Origin: Planctomycetota bacterium
Lineage (GTDB): Bacteria; Planctomycetota; Brocadiia; Brocadiales; Brocadiaceae
Assembly (NCBI GenBank): GCA_016188675.1
Contig: JACPHJ010000065.1
Coordinates: 32,760 to 96,759 of the forward strand
Length of the DNA stretch: 64,000 bases
Direction of reading: 5' to 3'
The notes beneath the pieces are model-generated. The model was not told the origin of the DNA. It did no database searches and was given only the letters and a program-made list of their open reading frames with translations. The position numbers and the translations under genes are program-made. This document shows, in pieces, positions 16,073 to 25,344 of this stretch (position 1 is the stretch's first letter; each line of letters starts with the position of its first letter).

Positions 16073-18550
16073 TCATGCTGTTGAAACAGGCAGTTTGACG
16101 GTGAAAGTCGTTCCTTCACTTACTTTGCTGCGTACCTCTATCGTGCCATTATGATTTTTTATTATGTTATATGCAATAGAAAGTCCCAGACCCGTCCCCT
16201 TCCCCACTTCTTTGGTAGTAAAGAAAGGTTCAAATATTTTAGGCAGGTCTTGCTCTGGTATCCCAATGCCATTATCGTGGATCTCAACGTTGATATAATT
16301 TCCTTTTTGGTATGTGGTAATCCTTATTACGCCTTTTTCTTTTATCGCCTGTACGGCATTTAGGATAATATTCATAAAGACCTGCCCTAATTGGTATCGA
16401 TTGCATCTTATCAGCGGGACGTCTCCGTAAGCCTTTATCAACTCGGATTTGTATTTTATCTCATTCTGAATGATGTTCAGGATATGTTCGATCTCTGTAT
16501 TAATGTTGGCTAATTCGAATTTATCGTCTCCTTTGTATGCAAAGGTACGAAGGGCATCGGTAATCTTTTTAATCCTCTCCGTTCCTTCTAAGGATTCTTT
16601 TATACTTTTTCCCATATGTTCGACTACTTTATCCAGTTTGACATTGGAAACTGTTTGCTGCAGTTTCGCAAAGGAGGGGTCTGTTTTGAGTCTCTCTATC
16701 TCGGTTTGTAGTGTCTTTATAGCAGCAAAATGATTCTGCATCAACTCCAGATTGCACGATATATACCCTACGGGATTGTTTATCTCGTGGGCAATACCGG
16801 CGGCTAACTGGCCGATAGAGGCCATTTTTTCAGATTGAAATAATTGCAGTTGGGTCTTTTTGAGTTCTTCAAGAAGGGATATAAGTTGTGTATTTGCCTT
16901 TTCCAGTTTTTGGTTTTCTTCGTATATTTTTCGTTCCAATAATTTCCTTTTGGTAATATTCCTGAAATGTGGTTGTATGCCGAACCGTGTCCTGTTTAAA
17001 TCCAGCTCGCAAGTAAGAATATTTCCATCCTTTGTTATTATCCCTATCTCAAACATGGGATGTTTTTCCCCCTGCTTTAATTGCCATGTCTTGTTAATGG
17101 CATCTTCCAGCATGGTAACCTCTTCATTCCTGATAATAGCAGTGATTTTTTTATTAAGTAAATCTTCCGGTGTGTAACCAAACAATTCTGTGACCCTTAC
17201 ATTCATATTGTTGACTATGTTACTGTCTTTCATCGTAACCATAGGGTCATTGGCGGCGTCAAAGAGTCCCCGTAATTCCAGGCCGGCATTTACCAAATCA
17301 GTGGTCATTCGGTTAAATGCCTCTGTAAGTTCGCCAATCTCGTCCCTGGATGTTACCTGTATATGAGAGTCCAGATCTCCTTTCGATATCCTGTGCGTTG
17401 CTGTGATTAAGGATTTAATAGGATTGATTATCCTGTGTGAAACAATAAAGGCGGTAACCGAAATGATAAATATGCTGAACAGGCGAATTGCTATGGAGTA
17501 GTTTCTTACCCTGTATACAGGTTTAAATGCCTCAAAAACATCCGTTTCAACCAACAATATCCAGCCCATGGCCTTTATGTGTTTTGAAACTCCAATGACA
17601 GGTACATCCCTGTAATCTTTGTAAATACCCACCATTTCCTTGCCTTCTTGCAGTAATTTATTAACGGGTGTGGTATTGACTTCCTGTCTTAATTGAGCGT
17701 TGTTGATAAATCGGGAAGATGTTATCATGAGCTTATGTATATTGACGAGATACGTCTCTCCTGTAGTACCGCGACGTGTCAGGGAAGTAAGTTCTGTTGG
17801 ATATTGTGTCTTATTATGATAAGGTTGAGACGTTTCATCAGTCTGGGGTTTAAAATAAGTTTGGCCACTGTAGAATATATATTCTTTCTTTTTTGTTTGT
17901 TCTAAAGGCGGTGATGTTGTGCTTGATGTGACATACTGCTCCTGTTTCCTTCCCACCGTTATGCTGTCCAGTTCAGATGCAAGTATCCGGATACCGATCA
18001 TACCCAAAAAGGCGCCTGTATCCTTATGATTTACGGGTGCATAAAAGATTAAACTGTACTCTCCCGTAACATCACAGAAGTAAGCATCCTTAACGAACGC
18101 CAATCCTTTTGTTTCCGGGGGACGAACTTCCTCCGACATGTCTATGCCTACCCGTTTCTCATTACTGGACGCCACCACGATTCCATTGGGATTTGTAGTA
18201 AATGTCTCCCGGAATCGTGGTTCGAGTTTGGTTTTATACTCCAGATATTTACTCAGTTCTTGCGAAACATTCTTACTTTCAGTGACATTAACAATTTTCT
18301 CCAGATGGTCTCTTATGAATCCATCGGAGGAAAAGTGTTTGGCGGAATTTTCACCGTGTCGTAAAAATTCATTGATATGCTCTATCAGCGCCTCGCCTAC
18401 GAGGGATAACTCATTAAAGAGTTCCGTTTCTAATAGCCGCTTACTATGCACGTAATTTATATAACTCAGAATCAACGCTGGAATGAGGGAGAGAGTTACA
18501 AAGTAGAGAAGTAGTTTCTTGCCTAAAACACCCAGGATTTGTTTTTTCAT
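16073..18550 (-). CDS. Sensor histidine kinase (Cache-HAMP-PAS-HisKA-HATPase)
   Basis: An 825-residue inner-membrane kinase. TM1 is at ~12-32, a periplasmic dCache-like sensor spans ~40-340 (including 'GIVVASSNEKRVGID' and 'DRxVPVIGVS-like' segments), and TM2 is at ~352-372. HAMP follows at ~373-425, PAS at ~425-540 (NMNVRVTELFGYTPEDLL), a coiled coil, and HisKA with His588 (AAGIAHEINNPVGY). The HATPase_c has the N-box 'NIILNAVQAI', DNGIG and GTGLGL. It autophosphorylates and should pass phosphate to the HD-GYP regulator whose start overlaps its stop. The dCache domain suggests a small-molecule ligand outside the cytoplasm; the ligand is unknown. Confidence 0.92.
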   Translation of the reverse strand: MKKQILGVLGKKLLLYFVTLSLIPALILSYINYVHSKRLLETELFNELSLVGEALIEHINEFLRHGENSAKHFSSDGFIRDHLEKIVNVTESKNVSQELSKYLEYKTKLEPRFRETFTTNPNGIVVASSNEKRVGIDMSEEVRPPETKGLAFVKDAYFCDVTGEYSLIFYAPVNHKDTGAFLGMIGIRILASELDSITVGRKQEQYVTSSTTSPPLEQTKKKEYIFYSGQTYFKPQTDETSQPYHNKTQYPTELTSLTRRGTTGETYLVNIHKLMITSSRFINNAQLRQEVNTTPVNKLLQEGKEMVGIYKDYRDVPVIGVSKHIKAMGWILLVETDVFEAFKPVYRVRNYSIAIRLFSIFIISVTAFIVSHRIINPIKSLITATHRISKGDLDSHIQVTSRDEIGELTEAFNRMTTDLVNAGLELRGLFDAANDPMVTMKDSNIVNNMNVRVTELFGYTPEDLLNKKITAIIRNEEVTMLEDAINKTWQLKQGEKHPMFEIGIITKDGNILTCELDLNRTRFGIQPHFRNITKRKLLERKIYEENQKLEKANTQLISLLEELKKTQLQLFQSEKMASIGQLAAGIAHEINNPVGYISCNLELMQNHFAAIKTLQTEIERLKTDPSFAKLQQTVSNVKLDKVVEHMGKSIKESLEGTERIKKITDALRTFAYKGDDKFELANINTEIEHILNIIQNEIKYKSELIKAYGDVPLIRCNRYQLGQVFMNIILNAVQAIKEKGVIRITTYQKGNYINVEIHDNGIGIPEQDLPKIFEPFFTTKEVGKGTGLGLSIAYNIIKNHNGTIEVRSKVSEGTTFTVKLPVSTA

Positions 18551-18594
18551 AATTTCTGTGCACTTACCGTATTTATTGTATCAATAAAGATGGA

Positions 18595-18690
18595 ACAACC
18601 CCCAAATCCCCCTTAACAAAGGGGGGACATAGGGGGTTGTGTTTTTCCTGAGTTTTTACAACCCCCCTCAGCCCTCTTTTCTAATGGGGA
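18595..18690. repeat. CCCCCTTA/GGGGG palindromic element, copy 2
   Basis: The first half is bounded by ACAACCCCC (18595-18603) and GGGGGTTGT (18632-18640) around a CCCCCTTAACAAAGGGGGG hairpin. A second half unit follows a T-rich linker (ACAACCCCCC at 18658 to TAATGGGGA at 18690). The element sits in the 214-bp gap between the flavoprotein gene and the histidine kinase gene on the same strand. Confidence 0.85.
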
Positions 18691-18764
18691 TTTTACGCCT
18701 GCTATCACCCGCAAAGCCGCATAAATAAAATGATAATTCCTATACGACCGAGTTGCCATAGATA

Positions 18765-20117
18765 CTACCAAGTCTTGCTCTTTTTTGTAAATGAATACAG
18801 GGTAACAGGAAACAGGCTTAATAAGAGTCTTGGGTGTATACTCTTAAAAAAGATATCTTTATACGTGGCATTTCCCGTTACTGTATTCCATAATACCTCG
18901 TTCATCCACCGGGTTTCCCACGTATCAGGATGTTTGGACATATATTTTATATGAGATGACACGACATGCTTCTGTCTTGATATAATGTCATTTGCCATGA
19001 GGATTATACCGCCATAGATGTTGTCGCGGCCCAGCAGTCTTTCCGCAGGTCTAAAATATCCTTCTTCAAAATCTTTTTCCGATACGCCTCGTTCAAATGC
19101 TGTTTTTGCGGCTAGTTGTGCAGTCGTGAATGCAGAGTCTATACCATTTTTATATGTGCGGGAAATACCGGCATCACCGATGACGACAAGCCGGTTTGTG
19201 TATGGATGGGTGGCGTGGTTAACAGGTATCGAGGGAAAACAGATACACCGTTTCTTTGAGTCATCCCATCCTTCTGGAAGCATCTTTTGTATTTCCGGTT
19301 GATTCAAGAACGTATTTAACTGCTCCTTATCCATGTCCTTTTTGCCAACAAGGCATATGGTCAGGAACGCTCCTTTCGGGATAAATGCAGCGAATCTTAT
19401 AAATTTTAAGCCCAGTGAGAAGACGTAGATATTATTGCCGTACAATGTATCATTTATTGTTCTTGTTGGACAAATATCCATGATGCAGGTTCGAATAGTT
19501 TTGGGTGGGATATAGCCAAAACCCATTTTGTTCAATTCTGATAAGGTATCTGAATTAACCCCGCAAGCGCCTACAACGAGATCGGCCGTATATTCACCTT
19601 TCGATGCACCCTCTCCGTAAGTAAGTTTTATTAGGTCGTTTGGATTTCTTGGTATTTCCAAACTTGTTACCGGATGGAGAATAATATCGGCTCCCGTTTT
19701 CCGTGCATGTTCTAAGAGAAAATGATCAAAGCTGCTGGTAATATCGCAATTTGCAAACCTGGGTCCGCTTCCGCGAAACACGGTAACAATCTTTGTTTTA
19801 TGTGGTGGATATGGATAGTGTAAAGGTATGCTATACTCAGGAACCTGGAGGAAATAACCTTCTATCTCTTGCTGTATACAAGAAGGCGGCAGGTGGATGA
19901 GCTGTTCGGAAAGTTTATCCAAGAGCGCCTCGGAAAGAACACCGGCGCTCATGTTGCAACCTGGGGCGCCTTTCTTGTCGAAGTGTTTCTTCTCAAATAT
20001 CGTTACTGATACTTTAATGCCTGTTTGTTTTGCATATGTCAAAGCGAAATGCGCAAAAAAGCTTCCAGCCGGACCGCCGCCGATGACGGCTATTTTTGCC
20101 CCATTTTTCAGATGCAT
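18765..20117 (-). CDS. Geranylgeranyl-reductase-family flavoprotein (single module)
   Basis: About 450 residues. I place the start at one of two ATGs (20123 or 20117), because the 12 residues encoded upstream of them come from repeat-like AT-rich DNA. FAD motif 'IAVIGGGPAGSFFAHF', substrate loop 'GCNMSAGVLSEALL', and GD motif 'LVVIGDAGISRTYKNGIDSAF'. The protein is collinear with module 1 of the double fusion at 12335-15007, including the C-terminal block 'NEVLWNTVTGNATYKDIFFK', which shows they are paralogues. It likely reduces an isoprenoid or similar hydrophobic substrate with FAD. It is first in the cluster with the kinase, the HD-GYP regulator and the fusion. Confidence 0.8.
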   Translation of the reverse strand: MHLKNGAKIAVIGGGPAGSFFAHFALTYAKQTGIKVSVTIFEKKHFDKKGAPGCNMSAGVLSEALLDKLSEQLIHLPPSCIQQEIEGYFLQVPEYSIPLHYPYPPHKTKIVTVFRGSGPRFANCDITSSFDHFLLEHARKTGADIILHPVTSLEIPRNPNDLIKLTYGEGASKGEYTADLVVGACGVNSDTLSELNKMGFGYIPPKTIRTCIMDICPTRTINDTLYGNNIYVFSLGLKFIRFAAFIPKGAFLTICLVGKKDMDKEQLNTFLNQPEIQKMLPEGWDDSKKRCICFPSIPVNHATHPYTNRLVVIGDAGISRTYKNGIDSAFTTAQLAAKTAFERGVSEKDFEEGYFRPAERLLGRDNIYGGIILMANDIISRQKHVVSSHIKYMSKHPDTWETRWMNEVLWNTVTGNATYKDIFFKSIHPRLLLSLFPVTLYSFTKKSKTW

Positions 20118-20213
20118 GTGCATACAAATCCGAAATTCAAATATCGAAATCCGAAACAAATTCTAATATCAAATAACATAAATATGAAACGGGGTTTGGA
20201 ATATTTGAATTTG

Positions 20214-20402
20214 TTATTTTTGCCCTTCTAAGTATTTCTTAATTGTCAGTTGTGCAATGGCAAACTCCTCTATCTTTCTTACCCTTTGTAATACATGATG
20301 CCAGTCCTCTTCAGTACCGCAAGTGCCTTCTTCCTTGATCTTTTTCGTCAGTTTTTTTAAATCCATTTCTAACAAATCGAGCCTGTTTTTGAGGTCTTTC
20401 AT
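20214..20402 (-). CDS. Small coiled-coil protein
   Basis: A 62-residue, highly charged helical protein (MKDLKNRLDLLEMDLKKLTKKI...) with heptad-like Leu/Ile spacing and an acidic middle section. I recognise no family. It is credible as a gene because GGAG lies 6 nt before the ATG and it follows the TPR lipoprotein by 21 bp on the same strand, so the two are probably co-transcribed. A cytoplasmic role as a small oligomerising partner is possible but not shown. Confidence 0.55.
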   Translation of the reverse strand: MKDLKNRLDLLEMDLKKLTKKIKEEGTCGTEEDWHHVLQRVRKIEEFAIAQLTIKKYLEGQK

Positions 20403-20423
20403 TTTTTCTCCATTAAATGTTTT

Positions 20424-21161
20424 TTACGGGATTTTTTTAATTGGTTTATCTTGCTCGTGATAAAGTGAAAATTCGTCCTTTGCCTTCTCCGTCCAGCCTT
20501 TTGCCGTATAAGCAATGCCGAGCTTCTGGTGTATTTCCTTGTCTTTTGGTTTATAGACCAAGGCCTTTTTGAATTGGACGATTGCATCATCAATCATCCC
20601 GTTCGAAAAATAAGAAAATCCAAGATTGAAGTGAATGTAAGCCTTTTGTTTTGTCTTATTTTCAGGGATGAGTTCCAAAGACTTTTGGTATTCGTGAACG
20701 GCTTCATTATGCAGTCCCTTGCAGCGATAGGCATAGCCAAGGTTGTAGTGAGCCTCTGCCGACGCAGGGTTCTGAGTAATAGCCGTTTGAAAGGCACATA
20801 TGGCCTCATCTACCATGCCCATGTCACGGTATAACAAACCCTGATAATAGTAAAGATCAGGATAATTTTTGTCCGTTTCCAATATTTTATTATAGGCGGC
20901 GAGCGCCTCTGAGCAATTTCCCTGATTTCCGCAATCCAGGGCAAATTGGAACAGGTCGTCATTGCTCATGGATCTTAGTTTGTCATTCAACTGTTTGGCG
21001 TCGTGTTTCAGGGAACTTTGAGAATCTCTAGTGGTTTCGCCGCCAATGCTGCCGGAATTATAAATAATCCCTGCTTTTGGGGATGCGGTATCGTCCTTAC
21101 TGCAACCGAGCATGAAAGCGGTAAGGAGAAGGCCTGGAATAATAGCAACAAAATATTTCAT
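20424..21161 (-). CDS. TPR repeat lipoprotein
   Basis: A 245-residue protein with a lipoprotein signal peptide and lipobox ending at Cys20 (FMLGC). After a Ser/Asp-rich linker, residues ~68-235 contain about five tetratricopeptide repeats (for example YPDLYYYQGLLYRDMGMVDEAICAFQ, split across units at ~98-125). TPR arrays bind partner proteins, so an envelope scaffold is likely. It resembles the C-terminal TPR part of the lipoprotein at 4822-5844 in sequence style (KGMxDEA). A small coiled-coil gene follows. Confidence 0.75.
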   Translation of the reverse strand: MKYFVAIIPGLLLTAFMLGCSKDDTASPKAGIIYNSGSIGGETTRDSQSSLKHDAKQLNDKLRSMSNDDLFQFALDCGNQGNCSEALAAYNKILETDKNYPDLYYYQGLLYRDMGMVDEAICAFQTAITQNPASAEAHYNLGYAYRCKGLHNEAVHEYQKSLELIPENKTKQKAYIHFNLGFSYFSNGMIDDAIVQFKKALVYKPKDKEIHQKLGIAYTAKGWTEKAKDEFSLYHEQDKPIKKIP

Positions 21162-21203
21162 AATAAAAATACCTTTCTATAGTGGAAAAAATATCATAAT
21201 GAT

Positions 21204-21298
21204 TTAATTCACCGAAAAGGTTACGAGGTTGTTAAGGAATAGACAAAGAAAATATGCGGGTTTTCTCTGCGTTCTCTGCGCCCTTTGCGGTGAATTAT
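21204..21298. repeat. MITE-like element with terminal inverted repeats
   Basis: TTAATTCACCGAAAAGG at the left (21204-21220) and CCCTTTGCGGTGAATTATTA at the right (21281-21300) are imperfect inverted repeats. The right arm includes the CTCTGCG/CCTTTGCGG motif. Related CACCGCAAAGACGCAAAGG sequence occurs at 44148-44175, and a similar accgcagag motif near 46772. The element occupies the 243-bp gap upstream of the DUF6922-like gene and codes for nothing. Confidence 0.6.
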
Positions 21299-21404
21299 TA
21301 CCATAAATTCTATATCATCAGGTTAAAAGAATTACCCGAATTTTGCAAGAAAAATAAGAAGTTATTGTTTTTAAAGAATCGGGGAAATATGGTATAATTT
21401 TGGC

Positions 21405-21704
21405 ATGATTAGTGACGCTGGAAAAGATATTATCTCTCCCTGTCTCTGGGGGGCGGCTGTCAATTCGCTCGATATTGAAGCTGATAAGTTCCTTATTATT
21501 GAGCGAGCCCTGGAACATGGAGGTGACAGACAAATCGAGTTTGTCCTGGCGACTTTCGAGAGGGAGGATATTATCCATGTGGTTCAGCAAAGCTCTTATC
21601 TGAGTCCCAAGACCGTCAATTATTGGTGCTTTTATCTTAACCTGAAAAGAGAGGATACAAGGTGCTTCCGGAAGCAATACCCGCATCTGTGGCCACCCTG
21701 TTAA
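21405..21704 (+). CDS. DUF6922-like antitoxin-type protein
   Basis: A 99-residue protein. 'WGAAVNSLDIEADKFLIIERALEHGGDRQIEFVLATF...ILSPKTVNYWCFYLNL'-type spacing (a DxE..k..IIERvLE block, then LSPKT-NYW) matches the small DUF6922 proteins that are encoded just upstream of AbiEii/AbiGii-type nucleotidyltransferase toxins. It is probably the antitoxin or regulator of such a pair. TATAAT lies at 21393-21398, seven bases before the ATG, so the message may be nearly leaderless; no ribosome site is visible. The toxin that follows is broken, so this gene may be a relic that is still intact. Confidence 0.65.
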   Translation: MISDAGKDIISPCLWGAAVNSLDIEADKFLIIERALEHGGDRQIEFVLATFEREDIIHVVQQSSYLSPKTVNYWCFYLNLKREDTRCFRKQYPHLWPPC

Positions 21705-21990
21705 GTGACATTCACACCTGGCCTTTGCCTGCTGTACCTATATGGCAGGTGGAACAGCCGTTGCCATATATTTAAACCATAGGGTGTCAGTTGATATTGA
21801 TTTGTTCACAGAAAAAGAATTTTATTGCAGTTCTATTATAGTCCCTGTTGGTCAAAGGTATGCTGCTGCTGTAATGAATCCTGCTGAGAAGAATACGTTG
21901 ATTGCTACAGTTGCTAACGTCAGGTTCAGCCTTTTTTATTATCCCTATCCGCTATTTGAGAAGCGTGATCGTATGCTTTTTGCCAAGCCA
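21662..21990 (+). pseudogene. Degraded AbiEii/AbiGii-type nucleotidyltransferase toxin
   Basis: The N-terminal piece reads from a GTG at 21662 as 'VLPEAIPASVATLLSDIHTW'. A frame change near 21725-21742 then gives 'MAGGTAVAIYLNHRVSVDID' followed by LFT. This is the nucleotidyltransferase motif (GGTAxA...HR-S-D-D-FT) of type IV AbiEii toxins. It continues to 'ANVRFSLFYYPYPLF' and then runs into the 3' end of the convergent M16 gene. Intact toxins are about 200-280 residues; only ~100 remain, with a frameshift and loss of the C-terminal half. The upstream DUF6922-like gene overlaps its start, the normal arrangement for the pair. Confidence 0.65.
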
Positions 21991-23238
21991 GCTAAAGGCG
22001 CCAACCACGATAAAGTTGCGTTTTTCAGGCACAAAAATTTCGGAAATGACCTTATGCACGTCATCCAGTTTAATATCGTGAATTTTTTGCGCCTGTTTTT
22101 CAGGTGTGTCAGGTGTTTCGGGGGTGATTAAAAGCTCCTCAATACCAAACCAATTGGCCATAGCGAGCGGGCTGTCCATGACAAGCTGCGTCTGGCTGAA
22201 TACCCGCTCTTCCGTCCTGTTGAGTTCCTGTTCGGTTATTCCTTCCCGAAAGAGTTTATGTACCTCATCCATAACTGCCTGAGCGGTCTTTTCGAAATTT
22301 TCTTTTTTCGTAGATGTGTAAATATCAATAGAACCCACGTCAGAAAACATGGTGGGATAACAGGCGATTTCATAGACTAGCCCCAGTTTCTCCCGCACGT
22401 TTAACGACAGCCTGGAACTTATTCCTCCCCCTAAAACATCTGCAAGCAGGAGCATAATGATGACGTTTTTGTGTTTGTATGGATACGCCTTGTGGCAGAG
22501 CTTGAAACTGGCAGTTTGAGAGGGAGATTTTTTGAACAAATATTTCGGTCCGGTTTGCGTGGTTTTTAAGGGCGGTTTCCGGGCAGAAAAATTTCCCTGT
22601 AAATTCCCGAATAAATCTTTTATTTGACGAGAGACCAACTCTTTATCGAAGTTCCCGCTGACGCAGATGACGATATTCTCCGGGACAAAGAATTTCTTGT
22701 AATGTGTGTAAAGGTCTTCGGCAGTCAGGGCTGCGATAGTTTTTTCGTCTCCAAATAAAGGCGTTTCAGTTGAACCATCTTTCCACATCAGGGAATAAGA
22801 CATGTCGTCAATACCTACGTAATCTCCTTTGACGTCCACAAATTGTTTCATCTCTTCCTGAATGATGCGCCTTTCTATCTCAATGTCGTCCGGTTTAAAG
22901 TTTCCGCCGAGTAGGATGTCGCTCAGGATATGCAGGCCTTTTTCGGTATGTTTGTTGTGTGCCTGAATTATTACGGCAGAATGTTCCGGCGAGGTGTAGG
23001 CGTCGCTGTCGCCGCCGATATTGTCTATGGCCTGTAATAATTCGAAGGAATTATTAAACCGTTTTGTCCCCCGAAAAAGCATGTGCTCAAGGAAGTGGGA
23101 AATGCCAAGTTTTTTTTCGTCTTCGTATCGTGATCCCAGCCCGATGTAAGCGGCCATAACCACAGAGTGTATATGCGGCATCTGTATGAAAATAATACGT
23201 AATCCATTGGGTAATGCTTCTTTGCTGTAGGTATACAT
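21952..23238 (-). CDS. M16 family zinc metallopeptidase
   Basis: About 428 residues from the ATG at 23238 (MYTYSKEALPNGLRIIF). The longer frame to 23274 reads through repeat-like AT-rich DNA. The inverted zinc motif HxxEH is present (His48-Phe-Leu-Glu51-His52 in ISHFLEHMLF), with the downstream glutamate in 'IEIERRIIQEEM'. The C-terminal half has the R/Y-containing M16 fold (GGGISSRLSLNVREKLGLVYEI). Relatives act as processing peptidases (PqqL/PepR-like) on peptides. The gene converges with the degraded toxin and follows purN by 50 bp. Confidence 0.9.
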   Translation of the reverse strand: MYTYSKEALPNGLRIIFIQMPHIHSVVMAAYIGLGSRYEDEKKLGISHFLEHMLFRGTKRFNNSFELLQAIDNIGGDSDAYTSPEHSAVIIQAHNKHTEKGLHILSDILLGGNFKPDDIEIERRIIQEEMKQFVDVKGDYVGIDDMSYSLMWKDGSTETPLFGDEKTIAALTAEDLYTHYKKFFVPENIVICVSGNFDKELVSRQIKDLFGNLQGNFSARKPPLKTTQTGPKYLFKKSPSQTASFKLCHKAYPYKHKNVIIMLLLADVLGGGISSRLSLNVREKLGLVYEIACYPTMFSDVGSIDIYTSTKKENFEKTAQAVMDEVHKLFREGITEQELNRTEERVFSQTQLVMDSPLAMANWFGIEELLITPETPDTPEKQAQKIHDIKLDDVHKVISEIFVPEKRNFIVVGAFSWLGKKHTITLLK

Positions 23239-23288
23239 TTGATTAAAGTCCAAAATGCAAATATCAAAAAACAAAATTGAGGAATGCC

Positions 23289-23927
23289 TTATTTCGCATC
23301 TTTAATTTCTTTTGGGTTGAGTATTCTTACCTTTCTGTCTTCTATCTTCAATCTGCCTGCGGCAAAGAGGCGTATTGCCTCCGGATACGCCTCGCATTCT
23401 TCCTGAAATACCCGTGAAGCGAGGGATTGGGGGGTGTCGTCATCGAGGACGGGGACGGTTCTTTGTATGATGATGGGGCCGTTATCATAAACATTATCAG
23501 CAAAATGTACCGTACACCCGGAGACCTTTGCGCCGTAATTGACGACGGCTTCGTGTACCTTATTGCCATAATAATTGTGACCGCAAAAGGCGGGAATGAG
23601 TCCGGGGTGGATATTCATAACCCTTCCTTTGTATTTATCCGGAATTTTGTAAAGGTGAATAAAACCGGCGAGGGTAATCAGGTCAATAGGGTATTTATCC
23701 AGTTCGGCTGTAACAGCACGACTGAAAGTCTCGATATCTTTGTAATTTGTATGAGGAACTACCGCCGTAGGTATATTGTGTTTTCTTGCCCGGTCTAGCC
23801 CGATAACATTGGGTTTGCTGCTTATTACAACCCGGATAGCGGCATTTAATTTCCCTGCGGCTATCTGGTCAATAAAATTTTGCAAAGTATTACCACTGCC
23901 GGAAATTAACACCCCTAAATTTATCAT
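23289..23927 (-). CDS. purN: Phosphoribosylglycinamide formyltransferase
   Basis: About 212 residues from the ATG at 23927, which yields the standard N terminus MINLGVLISGSGNTLQNFID; the frame extends upstream without family similarity. It transfers formyl from 10-formyl-tetrahydrofolate to GAR in de novo purine synthesis. The key segments are the phosphate loop SGSGNTLQ, 'RVMNIHPGLIPAF' with the catalytic His, and 'GCTVHFADNVYDNGPIIIQ' holding the acidic residue. The second Gly of the usual DGGP is Asn. It is followed 50 bp later by the M16 peptidase gene. Confidence 0.92.
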   Translation of the reverse strand: MINLGVLISGSGNTLQNFIDQIAAGKLNAAIRVVISSKPNVIGLDRARKHNIPTAVVPHTNYKDIETFSRAVTAELDKYPIDLITLAGFIHLYKIPDKYKGRVMNIHPGLIPAFCGHNYYGNKVHEAVVNYGAKVSGCTVHFADNVYDNGPIIIQRTVPVLDDDTPQSLASRVFQEECEAYPEAIRLFAAGRLKIEDRKVRILNPKEIKDAK

Positions 23928-24042
23928 AAGAATGTATGAAAAATATTGACAAGAAAAATAAGGTTTGTTATTATGTTTGTCTTTATAGTTCCAGAGTGTT
24001 TTCAATAAATACTACTCATTAAAATATAATATTCAACTTTAT

Positions 24043-25335
24043 ATGTCAAAGATAATTACTGAAAAATCACAAAAGGCGTTCGCTGAGGCGCAGAATTTTA
24101 TACCGGGCGGAGTTAACAGCCCTGTCAGGGCGTTTGGCGCGGTGGGCGGCACTCCGATTTTTATAAAATCCGGCTCCGGATGTTATCTTACCGATGTCGA
24201 TGGCAATAGATATGTGGATTATATAGGTTCGTGGGGGCCGCTTATCCTGGGGCATGCCGAACCAAGGGTTGTGAAGAGGATTAACGAGGCGGTTGCCAAT
24301 GGGACGAGTTACGGCGCGCCGACGGAATTAGAGGTAAAACTGGCGCAGCTTATCAAGGATGCTGTACCTTCGATTGAGAAGGTAAGAATGGTAAACTCCG
24401 GCACTGAAGCCACGATGAGCGCCATCCGCGTGGCAAGGGGATTTACCAGGCGGGATGCGGTAATTAAATTTGAGGGCTGTTACCACGGGCACGTGGATAG
24501 TCTGCTTATTCAGGCAGGTTCTGGCGCTACAACGTTAGGGACGCCTACCAGTCCGGGTATTCCTCAGGATTTTGTAAAGCATACCATATCCCTTCCATAT
24601 AACGACATAGATGCCGTAAATGAGGTATGTTCCAGGCGAGGGAAAGACATTGCCTGTATTATTGTCGAATCGGTTGCCGGCAATATGGGTGTTGTGATTC
24701 CCAAAAAGAATTATCTGGAGGGATTGAGAGAGATTACAAAGAAGCACGGTATTGTGCTGATATTTGACGAGGTGATGACCGGTTTCCGGGTTGCGCACGG
24801 AGGTGTGCAGTCGCTTTACAATATCAAACCCGATTTAACCACGTTGGGAAAGATTATTGGAGGCGGTCTTCCGGTCGGTGCGTATGGCGGAAAGAAAGAG
24901 ATTATGGATAGTATATCGCCGGTCGGACCCGTGTATCAGGCCGGTACTCTTTCTGGAAATCCCGTGGCGATGACTGCGGGTATCGCTACGTTAGAAATAT
25001 TAAAAGATAATAACGTTTATAAAGTTCTGGAAGAAAAATCAAAAAGGTTGGCTGTGGGTATGGAAAAGGCATGCAAGGACGCCGGGGTACCTGCCTACCA
25101 TACCCGTATAGGCTCAATGTTGTGTACGTTTTTTACCGATCAGCCGGTTACGGATTATGACACAGCCAAGAAATGCGATACAAAGCGGTACGCAAAGTTC
25201 TTTCACGGTATGCTTGAAAGAGGGTTTTATTTTGCGCCGTCTCAGTTTGAGGCAGTTTTTGTATCAACGGCTCATGGTGAAACGGAGATTGACTCGACCA
25301 TTGAGGCCTTTAAAGAAGTAATAAAAAGTTTTTGA
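24043..25335 (+). CDS. hemL: Glutamate-1-semialdehyde 2,1-aminomutase
   Basis: A 430-residue class III PLP aminotransferase. It converts glutamate-1-semialdehyde to 5-aminolevulinate in the C5 tetrapyrrole pathway, which supplies the large heme demand expected of an anammox bacterium. Diagnostic segments are '[20 protein letters not shown]', '[16 protein letters not shown]', '[16 protein letters not shown]', '[12 protein letters not shown]' and the PLP lysine in '[18 protein letters not shown]'. Length is normal. The start lacks a clear ribosome site, but its N terminus matches the family. The PhoU-like gene follows by 9 bp. Confidence 0.97.
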   Translation: MSKIITEKSQKAFAEAQNFIPGGVNSPVRAFGAVGGTPIFIKSGSGCYLTDVDGNRYVDYIGSWGPLILGHAEPRVVKRINEAVANGTSYGAPTELEVKLAQLIKDAVPSIEKVRMVNSGTEATMSAIRVARGFTRRDAVIKFEGCYHGHVDSLLIQAGSGATTLGTPTSPGIPQDFVKHTISLPYNDIDAVNEVCSRRGKDIACIIVESVAGNMGVVIPKKNYLEGLREITKKHGIVLIFDEVMTGFRVAHGGVQSLYNIKPDLTTLGKIIGGGLPVGAYGGKKEIMDSISPVGPVYQAGTLSGNPVAMTAGIATLEILKDNNVYKVLEEKSKRLAVGMEKACKDAGVPAYHTRIGSMLCTFFTDQPVTDYDTAKKCDTKRYAKFFHGMLERGFYFAPSQFEAVFVSTAHGETEIDSTIEAFKEVIKSF

Positions 25336-25344
25336 AAGATAATT

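Noticed and set aside
21990..22131. Extension of the truncated toxin frame into the M16 gene
   Set aside because: This part is antisense to a conserved peptidase gene and loses nucleotidyltransferase similarity.
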